NCBI GenBank assembly: GCA_007133115.1
Contig: SLNI01000173.1
Location: 1 to 7,630 of the forward strand
Reading direction: 5' to 3'
DNA from: Thioalkalivibrio sp.
GTDB taxonomy: Bacteria > Pseudomonadota > Gammaproteobacteria > Ectothiorhodospirales > Ectothiorhodospiraceae
Length of the DNA: 7,630 nt
The notes beneath the pieces were generated by a model. The model was given only the letters and a program-made list of their open reading frames with translations, ran no database searches and was not told the origin of the DNA. Positions 5,815-7,630 of this stretch are shown piece by piece. The position numbers were made by a program, and so were the translations under genes. Numbering within the stretch: the first letter of the stretch is position 1; the number at the start of each line of letters is the position of its first letter.

Positions 5815-6723
5815 TCAGAAGTAGGTCGTTACGGCCGAATCCAGCGCGTCGCGCATGTCGGGATCGTCGGTGATTGGGCGTACCAGCGTGACTCGACAGG
5901 CGGCCAGCGGTGCGACGCCATTCGCGATCAGCGAGCCGGCGTAGATCAGCATTCGTGTGGAGAGGCCTTCATCGAGACCGTGCCCCTTCAGGTTGCGTGC
6001 ACGCTCGCCGATGTGCACCAGGTTTTTCGCGACCTCGATGCCGACCCCGGACTCGTGAGCGACGATTTCCGCCTCGATGTCGTGCTCCGGGTAGTTGAAG
6101 TCGAGCGCGCCGAAGCGCTGCTTCGTGGATTGCTTCAGATCCTTCATCAGCGACTGATAGCCGGGGTTGTATGAAATGACGATCTGAAAATCCGGATGGG
6201 CCTCGATCAATTCGCCTTTCTTTTCCAGCGGCAGCACGCGCCGGGCGTCGGTCAGCGGGTGGATCACCACCGTGGTGTCCTGACGCGCCTCGACCACCTC
6301 GTCCAGGTAGCAGATCGCGCCGTGGCGGGCGGCGACCGCGAGGGGGCCGTCCTGCCAGCGGGTTCCGTTGGCGTCCAGCAGAAAGCGCCCCACGAGATCG
6401 GAGGCGGTCATGTCCTCGTTACAGGCTACCGTGATCAGGGGTTTGCCCAGCCGCCAGGCCATGTATTCGACGAAGCGTGTCTTGCCGCAGCCGGTGGGGC
6501 CCTTGAGCATCATCGGCATCCGGACCGAGTAGGCGGCCTCGTAAAGCTCCACTTCGTCGGCGACGGCACGATAGTAGGGCTCCTCGCGTACCAGGTAGGG
6601 TGCGAGAAGGTCGGAAGGTGCGCCGGTACTGGCCGGCCGCGCCGCCGCCGCGTGCTGCGCGACAGGCGGGGTATAGGACGTGCGGCGGGGTCCGTAGGTA
6701 CGTATGACGGGTCCGTTAGGCAT
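5815..6723 (-). CDS. cbbQ: CbbQ, AAA+ (MoxR-type) ATPase of Rubisco activase
   Basis: A 302-residue AAA+ ATPase of the MoxR/CbbQ group. Walker A is GPTGCGKT (75-82), Walker B is ICYLDE (137-142), and the sensor-1 asparagine is in SYNPG (Asn186). With CbbO it forms the activase that restores inhibited form I Rubisco; carboxysome-linked versions (CsoCbbQ) are reported as carboxysome components. The family core starts around residue 42 ([19 protein letters not shown]), so this protein carries an extra N-terminal segment of about 40 residues rich in Ala, Pro, Arg and Thr and likely disordered. The start at 6723 is supported by AGGTG seven bases upstream. It lies 26 bp after the mcdB-like stop and 41 bp before cbbO, consistent with one operon. 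Confidence 0.94.
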   Translation of the reverse strand: MPNGPVIRTYGPRRTSYTPPVAQHAAAARPASTGAPSDLLAPYLVREEPYYRAVADEVELYEAAYSVRMPMMLKGPTGCGKTRFVEYMAWRLGKPLITVACNEDMTASDLVGRFLLDANGTRWQDGPLAVAARHGAICYLDEVVEARQDTTVVIHPLTDARRVLPLEKKGELIEAHPDFQIVISYNPGYQSLMKDLKQSTKQRFGALDFNYPEHDIEAEIVAHESGVGIEVAKNLVHIGERARNLKGHGLDEGLSTRMLIYAGSLIANGVAPLAACRVTLVRPITDDPDMRDALDSAVTTYF

Positions 6724-6730
6724 GGCAAAT

Positions 6731-6735
6731 CACCT
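6731..6735 (-). promoter_or_regulatory. Ribosome binding site of cbbQ
   Basis: AGGTG lies seven bases before the ATG at 6723. It decides in favour of the long form of CbbQ, which includes the extra N-terminal segment, over a start nearer the family core. Confidence 0.5.
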
Positions 6736-6749
6736 GCTGGGTTGGCTGA

Positions 6750-7037
6750 TCAGTCGGGCCAGACGCGGTCTGGGAACAGTGCGGTACCGCTCTCGGGAAC
6801 GCCTTCTGACGGAGGAGTCTTCCTGGCCGCCGTCCTGCGTGGCTTGGCGGGCGCCGGGGTGGTTTTCCGGGCGCTGGCGACCGGTTTGCGCGGCGCCGGC
6901 TTGGCCTTGGTGGCAGCCGCTTTCGGCTGGGCCACCGGTTTGGCGGGCGGGATCGCCTCGGGAGCCGCGGCTCCCGGTGCCTGGGTGGCCTTCGCACCGC
7001 GGACGCTGGCCGCGAGTTTTTCCTTCATGTTGGTCAT
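6750..7037 (-). CDS. mcdB: McdB-like carboxysome positioning adaptor
   Basis: A 95-residue, strongly basic, low-complexity protein. It has a short N-terminal segment (MTNMKEKLAASVRGAK), a long disordered middle dominated by Ala, Pro, Lys and Arg (about 17-75, with repeated KPxA-like units), and a distinct tail, FPDRVWPD, with Trp93 three residues from the end. A disordered body and a near-terminal invariant tryptophan are known features of McdB proteins, which link carboxysomes to the ParA-type ATPase McdA. It directly follows a parA gene with an ATGA overlap and precedes cbbQ, as alpha-carboxysome mcdAB pairs do. Primary sequence is poorly conserved in this family, so the call rests on composition, tail and neighbour. 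An internal ATG at 7028 is an alternative start; the first ATG has GAGGTG eight bases upstream. Confidence 0.78.
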   Translation of the reverse strand: MTNMKEKLAASVRGAKATQAPGAAAPEAIPPAKPVAQPKAAATKAKPAPRKPVASARKTTPAPAKPRRTAARKTPPSEGVPESGTALFPDRVWPD

Positions 7038-7630
7038 GGTCCGATCACCTCGTTGATCACCGCTTCGATTTCGGCCGCCGCAGGTGCGCCCCGGCCGCCC
7101 AGTTGGTATACCGAGACACCTTCCAGCGCTGCCCCGCGGTAGATGGCGCGGCGGCGCATGACCGCTTCCAGCACCGGAATGTCGAACTCCGTCAGTGCTT
7201 CCCGCATCGATGCCGATAGTGCACTCCTCGGTTCAAGCTGGTTCAGGACCAGAAAGGCCTTGAGCTTGCGGTTCTCCTTTCGGGCTTCCTCGATTTCCTG
7301 CGGCAGTCGCAGGCTGGCCCAGAGATCCACCGGTGAGGGCAGGATCGGAATCAGCGCGACGTCGCAGGCACGCAGAGCCTGCAGGGACGCGTGGCTGTCC
7401 AGAGAGGGGGGGCAGTCGAGTACCGTGTAGCGATACGCCCGAAAAAGCTTGTGCAGGGAACGCGCATCCCACTTGCCCATCATCTGCTTCACGGTGGCCG
7501 GGAAGGGCGCATTGCCGAGCGCAGCCCACTGTCGAGACGAACCCTGCGGATCGAGGTCGATCACCACGGTCTCGCCGCGCTGGGACAGCCCGGCCGCCAG
7601 GTTCATCGCCAGGGTGGTTTTACCCGCCCC
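7034..7630 (-). CDS. mcdA: ParA-family ATPase, McdA-like, truncated at its N-terminus by the window edge
   Basis: The reading frame runs open to the window edge; 198 residues are visible and the start lies outside. The first visible residues, GAGKTT, are the end of the deviant Walker A motif (KGGxGKTT). VVIDLDPQGSS (switch I region) and YTVLDCPPSLDSHASL (Walker B/switch II) follow, and FLVLNQLEP fits the nucleotide-base contact. These are ParA/MinD-type features; such ATPases bind DNA non-specifically in the ATP state and position cargo over the nucleoid. The short length (likely a little over 200 residues in full), absence of an N-terminal HTH in the visible part, and the McdB-like and cbbQ neighbours point to McdA, the carboxysome-distributing ATPase, and not to chromosome ParA. 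The critical signature lysine cannot be checked here. Confidence 0.85.
   Translation of the reverse strand, partial: GAGKTTLAMNLAAGLSQRGETVVIDLDPQGSSRQWAALGNAPFPATVKQMMGKWDARSLHKLFRAYRYTVLDCPPSLDSHASLQALRACDVALIPILPSPVDLWASLRLPQEIEEARKENRKLKAFLVLNQLEPRSALSASMREALTEFDIPVLEAVMRRRAIYRGAALEGVSVYQLGGRGAPAAAEIEAVINEVIGP
7046..7051 (-). promoter_or_regulatory. Ribosome binding site of the mcdB-like gene
   Basis: GAGGTG lies inside the 3' end of the parA-like gene, eight bases before the ATG at 7037. With the ATGA stop/start overlap it indicates coupled translation of the two partners. Confidence 0.55.

Noticed and set aside
6780..7000. Low-complexity GC repeats as a tandem repeat array or CRISPR-like element
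   Set aside because: The pattern is explained by Ala, Pro and Lys codons in the mcdB-like gene; units are irregular with no constant repeat and spacer.

Overview
The window is a GC-rich, gene-dense stretch from a chemolithoautotrophic proteobacterium with alpha-carboxysomes. A sulfur-oxidising gammaproteobacterium is my best guess; the host is inferred from gene content only. Every gene I can support lies on the minus strand, so the locus reads from right to left. It looks like the accessory tail of a cso (alpha-carboxysome) locus. The shell and Rubisco structural genes are not in the window and, if linked, lie beyond its right edge.

In transcription order, the first group is a 5'-truncated ParA-type ATPase gene (mcdA-like), then a small low-complexity basic protein ending in a Trp-containing tail (mcdB-like), then cbbQ (AAA+ ATPase) and cbbO (von Willebrand factor A protein). 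The ParA/McdB pair would space carboxysomes over the nucleoid. CbbQ and CbbO together form the Rubisco activase that removes inhibitory sugar phosphates. Junctions are tight: parA/mcdB share an ATGA overlap, mcdB to cbbQ is 26 bp, and cbbQ to cbbO is 41 bp and holds a GC hairpin.

Next comes an unexpected gene: a trypsin-fold serine protease with an intact His/Asp/Ser triad and no signal peptide. Its start codon overlaps the cbbO stop codon. After a 93-bp gap follow sbtA (sodium-dependent bicarbonate transporter family) and, 5 bp later, a small PII-like protein of the SbtB/CPII type. These two would form a bicarbonate uptake module and its nucleotide-sensing regulator. The last gene of the run is a LysR regulator best called CbbR, on the same strand, followed by a candidate intrinsic terminator. 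At the left edge begins another minus-strand gene, of which only the signal-peptide-like start is visible.

Together the genes form a CO2-concentrating and Rubisco-maintenance unit: SbtA raises cytosolic bicarbonate, the PII-like protein tunes uptake, McdAB distributes carboxysomes, CbbQO keeps Rubisco active, and CbbR probably controls transcription. The least explained parts are the protease, the N-terminal extension of CbbQ, the PII protein's missing C-terminal cysteine loop, and the hairpin in front of the apparently leaderless-type start of cbbO.
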